From assembly GCA_027077795.1 (NCBI GenBank), contig JALWTT010000006.1:62001-126000 (forward strand): a DNA stretch of 64,000 bases. Reading direction: 5' to 3'. Positions 28,350 through 37,207 of the stretch are shown piece by piece. The stretch's first letter is position 1. Every line of letters begins with the position of its first letter. The notes beneath the pieces are model-generated. The model had not been told where the DNA came from and did no database searches. It worked only from the letters and a program-made list of their open reading frames with translations. The DNA comes from Thermotogaceae bacterium (lineage in GTDB: Bacteria > Thermotogota > Thermotogae > Thermotogales > Thermotogaceae). A program made the position numbers and the translations under genes.

Positions 28350-30029
28350 TTGAGGGGGAAGGTTCTTCTTCTGATTTTTTCTGTGGCTATTCTTTTGATA
28401 TCCATCAGGTATTTCCAAGTTCAGATTTTAGATCACAAGACTCACGAAAAGTTCTTGGAGAACGTTTCTTTCATCAAATTAAAGCTCGAGCCACCGCGTG
28501 GTGAAATACTCTCGTCGGATGGAGTGGTCCTTGCCAGGAATGAGAAATTCCTGGTGGCAAGGTTGAACGGTAGAAGATTGCCCCCGCTTTCGGATTTGGA
28601 AAACATCGTTGGGGATAAAAGAGCGATAGAGTTGATTCTTGGAAAAGATGTGAGAGTTAATCAAAGTGAAGCCGAGAGGTTAAAAGCTTTGGGAGCGGTT
28701 GTGCGTGAGGAGGTCCAGAGGATATACTCCGGTGAAGCTTCACATGTAGTTGGATATGTGAGGGAAAACAAAGGGGTGTATGGCGTTGAAAAGGAATACG
28801 ACGATTTTCTGAGGGGAAAGGCGGGAGCAAAGGTGTACGTGATAGACGCCTCTGGGAGAACCGTTGGGAATGTTCTAAGATCCCCTCCTATACCTGGTAA
28901 GAGAATAGTTCTAACGATAGATTCAAGGATTCAGAAGTTAGCCGAGGACCTTCTAAAGGGAAATAGGGGAACCATCATTGTGGAAGATCCAAGAACCGGA
29001 GATATAATTGCAATGGCCTCAAGCCCCTCTTTCGATTCGAATAAGGTCTCTTCTGGAATGTCAAGTTGGGAGTGGAAAGAGCTTTTAAACGATCCTTCAG
29101 GGGTGTTCATAAACCGTGCTGTATCTTCTAGGTACCCTCCCGGATCATCGATCAAGCCTTTCATAGCCTTAGCGTATCTCATGAAGTTTGGTTTGAAAAA
29201 TGAAACCGTGAACTGCAAGGGAAGGTATTTCTACAGGAACAAAAAAGGGCAAGTGGTAGCGGTTTACAGGGATTGGCTTTTATCGGGACATGGACTTGTG
29301 AATCTGAAAAAGGCAATAAGGGTTTCTTGCAATGTTTTCTTCTACACCATAGGGCAGGAAATAGGAATAGACTTTCTGAGTAAAGTTGCAAGTTCCCTGA
29401 AGTTCTCAAGCAAAACAGGGATAGATCTTCCCGGAGAAATTGGTGGGATATTTCCATCAAAGGAGTGGAAGAAAGCCGTGATCGGTGAAGACTGGTATCC
29501 TGGAGATACCATTTTGCTTTCAATAGGTCAAGGGTACGTTCTTTTAACGCCAATAGAGATGATAACATTTTACTCTCTTCTTGCGAACAACGGGATTTCC
29601 TATGTACCCCATGTTGTGAAAAAGGTTGGAAGTGTTGAAAGAAAGCCTAAAGAGTTCGTTCATATAAACCTTCCGGGTAAGGTGTGGAACTTTCTGAGGG
29701 AAGCAATGGTGGAGGTTACCTCTCACCCCGGGACCCTTAAAGATGAAGGGACAGCTTACAGAGTTTTCAAAGGTTTTAAGATAAAGGTAGCCGGGAAAAC
29801 CGGCACCGCGGAGGTTCCAAACAGGAAGCCTCATTCTTGGTTCATAGGTTATGCCCCGGCTTATAGCCCAAGAGTTGTTGTTCTGACCATGGTGGAAAAC
29901 AAAGGAAGCGGGAGTTCTGTGGCTGCTCCGATGGCTAGAAAGATCTTGGAAAGATATTTCTCACTTTTTCCGGCTGATGGCGGTGTAAAGGGCGGGAACG
30001 AAAAACAGAGTCAAGAAGGTGGCAACTGA
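28350..30029 (+). CDS. mrdA: Penicillin-binding protein 2 (cell-wall transpeptidase, MrdA/SpoVD class)
   Basis: 559 residues. One N-terminal membrane helix (VLLLIFSVAILLISIRYF), a class B dimerisation domain starting at PPRGEILSSDG, then the transpeptidase domain with the active serine in PPGSSIKPF, SCN and KTGTAE. It cross-links elongation peptidoglycan; its usual partner RodA is encoded at 51.1-52.2 kb. TTG 28350 behind GAGGTGA. The final 69 bases are shared with the 3' end of the convergent RND pump gene, and the corresponding tail is Gly/Gln-rich and unconserved. Confidence 0.92.
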   Translation: MRGKVLLLIFSVAILLISIRYFQVQILDHKTHEKFLENVSFIKLKLEPPRGEILSSDGVVLARNEKFLVARLNGRRLPPLSDLENIVGDKRAIELILGKDVRVNQSEAERLKALGAVVREEVQRIYSGEASHVVGYVRENKGVYGVEKEYDDFLRGKAGAKVYVIDASGRTVGNVLRSPPIPGKRIVLTIDSRIQKLAEDLLKGNRGTIIVEDPRTGDIIAMASSPSFDSNKVSSGMSSWEWKELLNDPSGVFINRAVSSRYPPGSSIKPFIALAYLMKFGLKNETVNCKGRYFYRNKKGQVVAVYRDWLLSGHGLVNLKKAIRVSCNVFFYTIGQEIGIDFLSKVASSLKFSSKTGIDLPGEIGGIFPSKEWKKAVIGEDWYPGDTILLSIGQGYVLLTPIEMITFYSLLANNGISYVPHVVKKVGSVERKPKEFVHINLPGKVWNFLREAMVEVTSHPGTLKDEGTAYRVFKGFKIKVAGKTGTAEVPNRKPHSWFIGYAPAYSPRVVVLTMVENKGSGSSVAAPMARKILERYFSLFPADGGVKGGNEKQSQEGGN

Positions 30030-33000
30030 TAAACCACCTATGACTGTGAGAGCCATGGGAACGTGGTACTCCTTCCCTTCTCCTTTGAGAATAACATCAG
30101 GTATCAGCGCCATGATGGTCGTCAGGGATGTCATCAGTATGGGCCTGAGACGCGTGGAAGCCCCATCCACCACGGCATCCTTGAGAGATAACCCTTCCCT
30201 TCTTGATCTGTTTATTCTGTCTATCATCACTATACCGTTGTTCACGACTATTCCAAAGAGCATGATTGCACCCACCAGAGAAACAACATTTAGTGGCTTT
30301 CCCAGTATGGCGTAAACCAGTGCTATTCCTATGAGACCCATTGGGACGGTGAACATAACCACAAATGGTTGTACGAATGACTCGAACTCCCCAGCCATTA
30401 TCATGTACATCAGTATGAGCCCTATGATTGTGGCGATGGCTATCCTTTTAACCTCGGTCTCGGTTGTCTCAGCTTCCCCCCTGACTTTTATCACATACCC
30501 TTCTGGAACGTCTATATCTTTGAGTTTAGCCCTGACGATCTTCAAAGCCTTGCTTTGAGATATGCCACTTATGTCCGCCGCTATCACGAAAGATTTCCTA
30601 CCATCCCTGTGAACGATCATTTGAGGTTCTTCCACTTTAACTATACTGGCAACTCTTGTCAGTGGAACTAGGGTGTATGAAAACCCGAGGAGCCCTTTTC
30701 TCATCATCGCGGGAAGTTTTATATCCTCGAGCTTTAGGTTCTTCGTCCCTTGAGGATACACGGTTATGTCGTACATCTTTCCGTCTATCATTATTGTTCC
30801 AGCACTTTTTTTGTTGTTTATGGCCGATAGCTCAGCGGCCAATTGCACAGGTGATATGTGATACTTTTTCATCATTTCATCGTTTGGTACCACTCTTGTG
30901 TTTTTCATCATTTTGTCCGTGGTGGACTGTGTATCTCTTAAAAACGGGAGGTTTTTTATCTTCTTCATGACATCTCCAGTTATTCTCTTCAGAACTTCAT
31001 CGCTATCTCCTTTAACCTCTATTTCAAGCGGTTTTCCAAAAGTCTGACTGATGTAGCTCATCGGGGTTATAACCTCCAAGTGAACACCTGGAAATTTCCT
31101 TCTCAGGCTTGGGAAGAGTTCTTTGTTCAGGATTTCTTTTATCCTGTCTATGGAAACGAGTTTCTTTTTCCTGTTCATCATTACACCCACGAATCCATTT
31201 TCATAAGCGGCATTCATGAACATAAAGTTCATGAGTCCGCTCTCGTCCATGCCGTACGAAGAAAATATGTCTTCGATGTTAAACCTCTCTTTGTTCTTCT
31301 GAAAGTAATTTTCTATGTACTTCGTTACCTCGTTTGAAACACTTGGGCTCGTTCCGGTCGGTAAGTAAAAGAGGACTCGAAAAACATAGATGGAAGCCGA
31401 CGGCATCAGAGTGAATCCGTTATCGTATAGAAACACGCTTGAGATGATAAACAGAACCAAAACAGCTGTGATAACTAGCCACTTCCAGTCGAGCATTTTA
31501 GAAAGGAGTTTTTTGTATCCCTCACGGAGTCCCTTTAACCTAACCTCTGCCTTCCTTATGAGAAATCGTGCCACAGATGGAACAAAACTCAAGGATATGA
31601 ACAAGGATGCTAGAAGTGTGTACGTAACGGTTAAAGCTACGTCTGTAAACATCCTCTCTGCGAATCCTCGCAAAAACACTATGGGTAAAAAGACGGAGAT
31701 CGTCGTGAGTGTGGAGGCTGTTATAGCTCCTCCAACTTCGCCGGATCCCTTGTAGGAAGCCACCGTGTGATCCTCACCTAGCTCATTTCTCCTGTATATG
31801 TTTTCCGTCACGACGATTGCGTTGTCTATGAGCATTCCAACTGCCAGCGTTAAACCTGCGAGTGACATGATGTTCAAAGTAATTCCGGAGAAATACATCA
31901 GAAGTAGTCCGACCATCAAGGAGAGTGGGATCGCTGAGAACACCAGAAGCACAACGCGAAAATCTCTTAAAAATAGGATCAATACTAGTAGAACTACCCC
32001 TGCTCCTATCAAGAGGTTTCTCAAGAGCGTGTTTATAGACTCGGATATGAACTCGGATTGGTCCATGACAACTTCCAAGTTGACCCCTTTTGGATCGTAA
32101 TCTTTCAGTAGCTTTTTAACAGCCTCGCACGCTTTTATCATGTTTACACCGGATCTCTTCTGAACTATCAAGGTTGTGCTGGGTTTACCGTTGAGCCTTG
32201 AGCCGGAATGGCCCTTGCTCAATCCCATCTGGATCTTTGCCACGTCCTTGACGAGGGTGTGTGGCGCACTGATGAAATTCGATAGCATTGAAAAAAGATC
32301 TACCCCACCACTGAACATCATTCCGATGTCTCCAAGCCCCATTCCGGGGGAAAGTTCCACATCCCCTACATCCTTCAAACTGCTCATCTTCCTAACGACA
32401 TTCACTGCTTGGTATTTCTTATCCCCGAATTTGATTCCTCCGGACATGAGGAAATTCCGTGACCATATGGCCGTTTGGACCATGCTCATTCCAATGTACC
32501 TCTTGATGAGCTTGTTATAATCCGCCAACACTTGGACTTCTCTCTTTCTGAGGCCCATATCTATCACATAGGATATCTCTGGAAGCCTATCTATCATTGA
32601 TTCAAGTTGCGAAACGGCGTTGTTGATATCATCCCAATTCTCTCCAGACACGGATATCATCATTATAGGCATGAGCTCTGGAGAGAATTTCATTATCATC
32701 GGCTTAATGTTCCTGGGCAAATACATAGAGGCCATATCAAGCTTCTCGGAGACATCGAGCTGGGCTTCCGCCATATTCGTTCCCCATTTGAAATTTATAG
32801 TGATCATACCGTAGCCGTTGTATGCTTTGCTTTCGATTCTTTCAACTCCTCCAACTGTTTCTAAGGCTCTTTCTGCTGGAACTATTACCTTTCCTTCAAC
32901 TTCTTCGGAAGTCATTCCGTAGGCGGGGAACATAACCATGATCGTTGGGAACTCAACGTTCGGGAGCATCGCAATGCTGAGGCTGGGAATAGATCTTATC

Positions 33001-33077
33001 CCGAGGACTACGATTATTATGGCAATTATCGTGGTCGTAACAGGTCTATCTACGAAAATTTTGGTGAACTTTTCCAT
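29961..33077 (-). CDS. RND-family efflux transporter (AcrB/SwrC-like)
   Basis: 1038 residues with the RND layout: TM1 after MEKFTKIFVDRPVTTTII, first large extracytoplasmic loop, TM2-6 with GMLIDNAIVVTENIYR (the proton-relay TM4; Asp-Asn rather than the AcrB Asp-Asp pair), TM7, second loop, and TM8-12 (GIVVNNGIVMIDRINRSRR). It would export hydrophobic compounds, lipids or drugs using the ion gradient. The ATG overlaps the MarR stop codon by one base (TAATG), so the regulator and pump are coupled. No membrane-fusion or outer-membrane factor gene is nearby, as also in single-component RND pumps of monoderms. Confidence 0.93.
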   Translation of the reverse strand: MEKFTKIFVDRPVTTTIIAIIIVVLGIRSIPSLSIAMLPNVEFPTIMVMFPAYGMTSEEVEGKVIVPAERALETVGGVERIESKAYNGYGMITINFKWGTNMAEAQLDVSEKLDMASMYLPRNIKPMIMKFSPELMPIMMISVSGENWDDINNAVSQLESMIDRLPEISYVIDMGLRKREVQVLADYNKLIKRYIGMSMVQTAIWSRNFLMSGGIKFGDKKYQAVNVVRKMSSLKDVGDVELSPGMGLGDIGMMFSGGVDLFSMLSNFISAPHTLVKDVAKIQMGLSKGHSGSRLNGKPSTTLIVQKRSGVNMIKACEAVKKLLKDYDPKGVNLEVVMDQSEFISESINTLLRNLLIGAGVVLLVLILFLRDFRVVLLVFSAIPLSLMVGLLLMYFSGITLNIMSLAGLTLAVGMLIDNAIVVTENIYRRNELGEDHTVASYKGSGEVGGAITASTLTTISVFLPIVFLRGFAERMFTDVALTVTYTLLASLFISLSFVPSVARFLIRKAEVRLKGLREGYKKLLSKMLDWKWLVITAVLVLFIISSVFLYDNGFTLMPSASIYVFRVLFYLPTGTSPSVSNEVTKYIENYFQKNKERFNIEDIFSSYGMDESGLMNFMFMNAAYENGFVGVMMNRKKKLVSIDRIKEILNKELFPSLRRKFPGVHLEVITPMSYISQTFGKPLEIEVKGDSDEVLKRITGDVMKKIKNLPFLRDTQSTTDKMMKNTRVVPNDEMMKKYHISPVQLAAELSAINNKKSAGTIMIDGKMYDITVYPQGTKNLKLEDIKLPAMMRKGLLGFSYTLVPLTRVASIVKVEEPQMIVHRDGRKSFVIAADISGISQSKALKIVRAKLKDIDVPEGYVIKVRGEAETTETEVKRIAIATIIGLILMYMIMAGEFESFVQPFVVMFTVPMGLIGIALVYAILGKPLNVVSLVGAIMLFGIVVNNGIVMIDRINRSRREGLSLKDAVVDGASTRLRPILMTSLTTIMALIPDVILKGEGKEYHVPMALTVIGGLSVATFLTLFFVPALYTAISRKK

Positions 33078-33496
33078 TAAATTTCCCCCCTGGAGAAAAG
33101 GTCGTTGAGTTTTTTGAAAACTTCTTCTAAACAGGACCGCTCTTCATCACTCAGATTGGAGAAGAGTTTCTTTTCGAGGTTTGTTACCTTCTCTTTCATG
33201 TTGCTGAAGACATCCTCAGCTTTCTTTGTTGGATAGACCCTGAGGAGCCTTCTGTCATTCTCATCAGTTCTTCGGGTTATCAGTCCGTCTTTTTCCATTC
33301 TCTTCAAGGTTATGGCAACGGTCGGAGGCTCTATGTTTAGGGCTTTCGCTATGTCTTTCTGGGATATCCCCGGACTTTTCACAACCACCAGCAAGAATGG
33401 GAACCTCTTCGGATGAAATGGGAGGTTCATGTCCTTTTTCAGCCTTTTGAAGAAGAGTTTTTGAAAATTCCATATTAGATCCATCAAGACTTTCAC
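33077..33496 (-). CDS. MarR-family transcriptional regulator
   Basis: 139 residues. Winged helix with PGISQKDIAKALNIEPPTVAITLKRMEKDGLITRRTDENDRRLLRVYPT, a near-consensus MarR wing (DENDRR). Probably represses its own operon and the RND pump until a lipophilic ligand binds. GTG 33496 lies only 2 nt from AGGAG; TTG 33484 or ATG 33481 are alternatives. Confidence 0.93.
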   Translation of the reverse strand: MKVLMDLIWNFQKLFFKRLKKDMNLPFHPKRFPFLLVVVKSPGISQKDIAKALNIEPPTVAITLKRMEKDGLITRRTDENDRRLLRVYPTKKAEDVFSNMKEKVTNLEKKLFSNLSDEERSCLEEVFKKLNDLFSRGEI

Positions 33497-33520
33497 ATCT
33501 CCTGACGATTGTTTTACATA

Positions 33521-33549
33521 AAATTATCATCGGTAGACTCAGTTGTCAA
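33521..33549 (-). promoter_or_regulatory. Promoter of the marR-RND operon
   Basis: Consensus TTGACA (33549-33544), 17-bp spacer, TAATTT (33526-33521); GATAAT two bases upstream is an alternative -10. Confidence 0.65.
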
Positions 33550-33996
33550 TCAGTAGTGGTATCTCTCTCCTCTACTTATTTTAAACCCCCTGAAAATCTG
33601 CTCCAGCAAGACCAAGAAAGCCACCTCATGGGAAAGGGTAAAATTGGAGAGTGAGATCCTGTAATCACAACTTGAGAGGAAATCCTCATCGAGTCCCAAA
33701 GGTCCTCCCACCACAAACGTGACGGATTCAAAAGTGGAGAGAAACTCAGCGAAACTTTTCGAGTCCATTTCTTTTCCTCTTCTATCCAAACACACCAGTT
33801 TTCCCTTGATTTTTCCCCTGATTTTTCTCGCTTCTCTTCTCCTCAAAATGATGGGATTCTCCCTGTTTAAATCTCCACCACTGGAGAGTGATATATGCTC
33901 CACTCTAGCAAACTTTGAGATCATCTTTGAAAAGTGCGAATAGGCCTCCTTTGCCCAAGGGGAAATCTTTCCCACTGTTATCAATCTCAGTACCAT
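33550..33996 (-). CDS. rlmH: 23S rRNA (pseudouridine1915-N3)-methyltransferase RlmH
   Basis: 148 residues, a small SPOUT methyltransferase. VVGGPLGLDEDF and the knotted C-terminus LSNFTLSHEVAFLVLLEQIFRGFKISRGERYHY are diagnostic. Last gene of the HD-GYP/engB/MBL/rlmH operon and overlaps the MBL gene by 10 nt. Confidence 0.95.
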   Translation of the reverse strand: MVLRLITVGKISPWAKEAYSHFSKMISKFARVEHISLSSGGDLNRENPIILRRREARKIRGKIKGKLVCLDRRGKEMDSKSFAEFLSTFESVTFVVGGPLGLDEDFLSSCDYRISLSNFTLSHEVAFLVLLEQIFRGFKISRGERYHY

Positions 33997-34721
33997 TCCA
34001 ACACTCTTCCAACCCCTATCTCTATGAAGTTTTCCCCATAGATTTCCTTGAGAAGTTCTCTTGCCTCATTTCCGGTGCAATGGCACGCGCCAGACCTCCT
34101 TATTCCAGATTCGACCACCTTTTTAACAGCGTCCTTCAGCTCCTGACCTTTCAGTCTGTAAAAGTGGTATCCACCTATGTACATATCTATATGATCAGAC
34201 TTTGTAAGCTCTTTGACCCTTTCTGCTATGTTCCAAACCTTTGGATGTGAGCAACCGGCTATTATGGACCATCCTTGCTGTCCTAAGAGATACAGGGAGT
34301 GTTCAGGTCTGGGGAATGCACTGACTACTCCTGTTGAGAATATGTTTAGATTTCTCGGCCCGATCGGGATTGGTTCTGAAACCACCACCACTTCCCTTCC
34401 GTATTCCTCCCTCAACTTCTCGTTTAGATCTTGGAACTCGGGGTTGTAGGGAACTAGAATAGGTGCACTGTCGTTCCTTTTCAGGAAATGCCACAAGCCT
34501 CCTATATGGTCACTGTCATAGTGAGATATGAAGAGATAATCAACATCTGATAAATTCACTCCCAGCTTTTCAATGTTATGTGCGAATATCTCGGGTTCGT
34601 TTCCAAGGTCGAAGAGTATCCGCAGACCTTCAACTTCCAGGAGTGCAGAGAAACCCCAATCAGTTTTCAAGCCTTTTTCATACTCGTAGTTATCCACTAT
34701 TATTAAGAGCTTCTTTTTCAT
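33987..34721 (-). CDS. MBL-fold metallohydrolase with modified metal motif
   Basis: 244 residues. The beta-lactamase fold is recognised from [18 protein letters not shown], the metal motif [21 protein letters not shown] and a late conserved His-Cys (CHCTGNEA). The family motif HxHxDH reads HYDSDH, so the second His is Asp. It resembles the group annotated as 7,8-dihydropterin-6-yl-methyl-4-(beta-D-ribofuranosyl)aminobenzene 5'-phosphate synthase, a name of doubtful value in bacteria. Overlaps engB by 4 nt. Substrate unknown. Confidence 0.85.
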   Translation of the reverse strand: MKKKLLIIVDNYEYEKGLKTDWGFSALLEVEGLRILFDLGNEPEIFAHNIEKLGVNLSDVDYLFISHYDSDHIGGLWHFLKRNDSAPILVPYNPEFQDLNEKLREEYGREVVVVSEPIPIGPRNLNIFSTGVVSAFPRPEHSLYLLGQQGWSIIAGCSHPKVWNIAERVKELTKSDHIDMYIGGYHFYRLKGQELKDAVKKVVESGIRRSGACHCTGNEARELLKEIYGENFIEIGVGRVLEWY

Positions 34722-35314
34722 CGTATCACCTCCACACTGGTGAAAATAACGTCGAGCATATCTTCCACACCCTCTTTGGTGATAGCCGAATAGGGAATGA
34801 TCTCATATTCCCCATATTCGGATAATTCCTTTCTCATGAAATCCACTCTTCTTCCCCTCTCACTCTTCTTAACTTTGTCCATCTTGGTCATAACGATGAC
34901 AAATGGAATATCGTACATTCCTATCCAAGATAAAAGTTCTCTATCGCTCTTCTGAAGCTTATGTCTCCCATCGACTAGTAGGAAGAGCATTTTCAAACTC
35001 CATCGGTTCTCAAAGTACTTCAGCACGAGGCGATCCCATCTAAGTCTCTCTTGTTTTGGTACATTGGCATAACCATATCCTGGGAGATCGACCATGTAGA
35101 ACGAAGAGTTCACCAGGTAGAAGTTTATAGATCGTGTCTTCCCGGGCCTCTTGCTCACATACGCCAGCTGTTTTCCAAACAACGTGTTCAAAAGGGTGGA
35201 TTTCCCAACGTTTGATCTTCCAACAAACGCCACATCTCCACCTCTGGGTTCAGGAAACTTATCGCTCGGTGAATAAACGGTTTTCACTAATTCTACACTT
35301 CTAATTTTCCCCAT
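34718..35314 (-). CDS. engB: Ribosome-biogenesis GTPase EngB/YsxC
   Basis: 198 residues, a TRAFAC-class GTPase with G1 GRSNVGKS, G2 [14 protein letters not shown]3 DLPGYGYA, G4 TKMDK and G5 SAIT. Assists 50S maturation. Overlaps the HD-GYP gene by 14 nt and the MBL gene by 4 nt, so expression is tightly coupled. Confidence 0.96.
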   Translation of the reverse strand: MGKIRSVELVKTVYSPSDKFPEPRGGDVAFVGRSNVGKSTLLNTLFGKQLAYVSKRPGKTRSINFYLVNSSFYMVDLPGYGYANVPKQERLRWDRLVLKYFENRWSLKMLFLLVDGRHKLQKSDRELLSWIGMYDIPFVIVMTKMDKVKKSERGRRVDFMRKELSEYGEYEIIPYSAITKEGVEDMLDVIFTSVEVIR

Positions 35315-36188
35315 GAAGAACTTCCTTTCTCATCATCTCCACAAATTTCCTCGAAAGAACGGGATCCAATGATCTTCCCGCCTCGCTTTCTATTATCTCC
35401 AACGCTTCCTCTGGAGTTTTTACGTTACTCTCCCATTCTGAGGATATGAAATGCGTGAGATTATCGTAGGTGTTGCAGATGGCTATTATCCTCGCAAACA
35501 GCGGTATCTCATCTCCTTTTAAGCCATCCGGATATCCTTTCCCATCCCACCTCTCATGGTGATACCTCACACTTGGGATGATGTCCCACAGAAGTTCTAT
35601 CGTTGAAAGGTATATGGAACCAAGGATTGTATGATCCTGTGATAGATTCTCAAATATCCTTATTCTCGTCGGTGAATAGAGCATGAGCTGCTCTATCCCA
35701 ATCTTTCCTACGTCGTGTAACATAGCATGTTCCTTGAGCCTTTCAACATCTTCAGGCGAGAATTCCATGTATTCTCCAAACTTGGCCGCAAGTTGTGCAA
35801 CTCTTTGGGAATGGGAATATCCATTCTCATCCTCCACTTCCATGAGGGCGATCATTCCCTGGAGAATTCCAGAAACGATCTTTTTAGCCCAGTGCCTGCT
35901 CACTATAGACATTTTTCCATCCACAAGGGTTTTCACAAATGCCCAGAGCGATGTGAAGTAATTCTTGTGAAGATATACCTCAGCAAGAGTAAGGCTGTTT
36001 CTGTCGATCTTTGCCTTCTCTCGTTCAAACTGAACTCGAACGAGACCTTTCCTGCTTAAAACTCTATCCGGTGTACAGAAAACTACATCGGCGTCTTCCA
36101 GGCTATCTACTTCATTTTCCTGGCCTTCCATCTTTTCCACAAAAGTTGCGAAATCTTTCGGTATGTTCCCAGATATCATGAATTTCAA
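35301..36188 (-). CDS. HD-GYP domain protein (probable cyclic-di-GMP phosphodiesterase)
   Basis: 295 residues. The C-terminal two thirds hold the HD ([11 protein letters not shown]) and GYP ([20 protein letters not shown]) motifs with all metal-binding residues. The first ~100 residues form a short domain I do not recognise (a receiver-like or partner-binding fold is possible), with no membrane helix. TTG 36188 behind GGAGGTGA; ATG 36179 is an alternative. First gene of the engB-rlmH operon. Confidence 0.9.
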   Translation of the reverse strand: MKFMISGNIPKDFATFVEKMEGQENEVDSLEDADVVFCTPDRVLSRKGLVRVQFEREKAKIDRNSLTLAEVYLHKNYFTSLWAFVKTLVDGKMSIVSRHWAKKIVSGILQGMIALMEVEDENGYSHSQRVAQLAAKFGEYMEFSPEDVERLKEHAMLHDVGKIGIEQLMLYSPTRIRIFENLSQDHTILGSIYLSTIELLWDIIPSVRYHHERWDGKGYPDGLKGDEIPLFARIIAICNTYDNLTHFISSEWESNVKTPEEALEIIESEAGRSLDPVLSRKFVEMMRKEVLHGEN

Positions 36189-36218
36189 AACAGTTCACCT
36201 CCGCAGAGGCATTCTACA

Positions 36219-36247
36219 ACAAAAAACGCCCCCTGGTTAGGGGGCGT
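36219..36247 (-). terminator. Intrinsic terminator of the ferredoxin gene
   Basis: 9-bp stem ACGCCCCCT/AGGGGGCGT, loop GGTT (plus-strand notation), followed on the minus strand by TTTTTTG. Confidence 0.9.
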
Positions 36248-36261
36248 GTATCTTTCTTCTT

Positions 36262-36507
<246 letters not shown>

Positions 36508-36528
36508 TCAAAATATTCAAGAGTCACG

Positions 36529-36678
36529 TCATGTAGCTAATCTCATTTCAACAGATGATTTATTTCCTTTACTTGCATTGTATCCCTTCTTCCACTCTCT
36601 GAATTCGATCCTCGTTCTTCTGGCTGACCTACAGCAAGCTTGATAATAATTACTCAAATTTTTTGCGAATTGCTCCAT
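36529..36678 (-). CDS. Possible small basic protein (49 residues), unknown
   Basis: An open frame MEQFAKNLSNYYQACCRSAR... with ATG 36678 four bases after a run of seven G that may act as a weak Shine-Dalgarno. It is rich in Arg/Lys and has a Cys-Cys pair. It lies in the 256-base interval between the OsmC gene and the ferredoxin gene and follows a hairpin. I recognise no family; the frame could be chance or a remnant. The rest of the interval (36454-36528) shows no feature beyond the ferredoxin ribosome-binding site. Confidence 0.35.
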   Translation of the reverse strand: MEQFAKNLSNYYQACCRSARRTRIEFREWKKGYNASKGNKSSVEMRLAT

Positions 36679-36684
36679 GAAACC

Positions 36685-36702
36685 CCCCCACGGACGTGGG
36701 GG
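36685..36702 (-). terminator. GC-rich hairpin after the OsmC gene
   Basis: CCCCCAC/GTGGGGG stem with GGAC loop, seven bases past the OsmC stop codon. No proper T-run follows on the minus strand (GGTTTC), so this could be an attenuator or mRNA-end hairpin. Confidence 0.5.
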
Positions 36703-36709
36703 ATATCTC

Positions 36710-37147
36710 TCAGCCTATTTCGTTTATCTCTATATCATATTCAAAATCTGGGACGGCTTTTTTGAGCATGGCCGATGCTGGGCAATACCTTTCCTGAGAT
36801 AGAACACAAGCTTTTTCAACTTTGTCATGGGGTATGCCCTTTTCGGTTTCAAAGTAGTATATGACATGGATCTTTGTGTACACTTTTGGATGCTCTTTTG
36901 CTCTCTCGTATTCCACTTGAACTTCGAACTTCCTAACCATGTCCAGTATCTTCATCTTTCTCAGGATGGAGACGACATCCATTCCCGTGCATCCAGCTAA
37001 GGCGTGTATGAAACATTCCATCGGTCTTGGTGCTGTGTTTCTTCCCTGAAACTTCGGCTCACTGTCCATGAATATGTCATGTTCTGATAAGCTTCTGCCG
37101 TGAAACAACATCCCCTCTATGAATTCCATCGAGATCTTTTCCACCAT
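36710..37147 (-). CDS. OsmC-family peroxiredoxin-like protein
   Basis: 145 residues with the two conserved redox cysteines of OsmC/Ohr proteins (ALAGCTGMDVVSILRK and RYCPASAMLKK). These proteins reduce organic or inorganic hydroperoxides. It follows fprA by 60 nt on the same strand, consistent with an oxidative-defence operon hrb-fprA-osmC. Confidence 0.9.
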   Translation of the reverse strand: MVEKISMEFIEGMLFHGRSLSEHDIFMDSEPKFQGRNTAPRPMECFIHALAGCTGMDVVSILRKMKILDMVRKFEVQVEYERAKEHPKVYTKIHVIYYFETEKGIPHDKVEKACVLSQERYCPASAMLKKAVPDFEYDIEINEIG

Positions 37148-37207
37148 CTCACCTCCACGTTGGACTTGTCGATACCTCTCCTCTACTGAACAGTCTGCTG
37201 GCGCCGT

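Noticed and set aside
30019-32864. Series of plus-strand frames opposite the RND pump
   Set aside because: Short, featureless, and overlapped by a complete RND protein with clear motifs on the other strand.
36685-36702. Hairpin considered as an insertion-sequence end or CRISPR repeat
   Set aside because: Single copy, no spacer pattern, no transposase, no target-site duplication visible.
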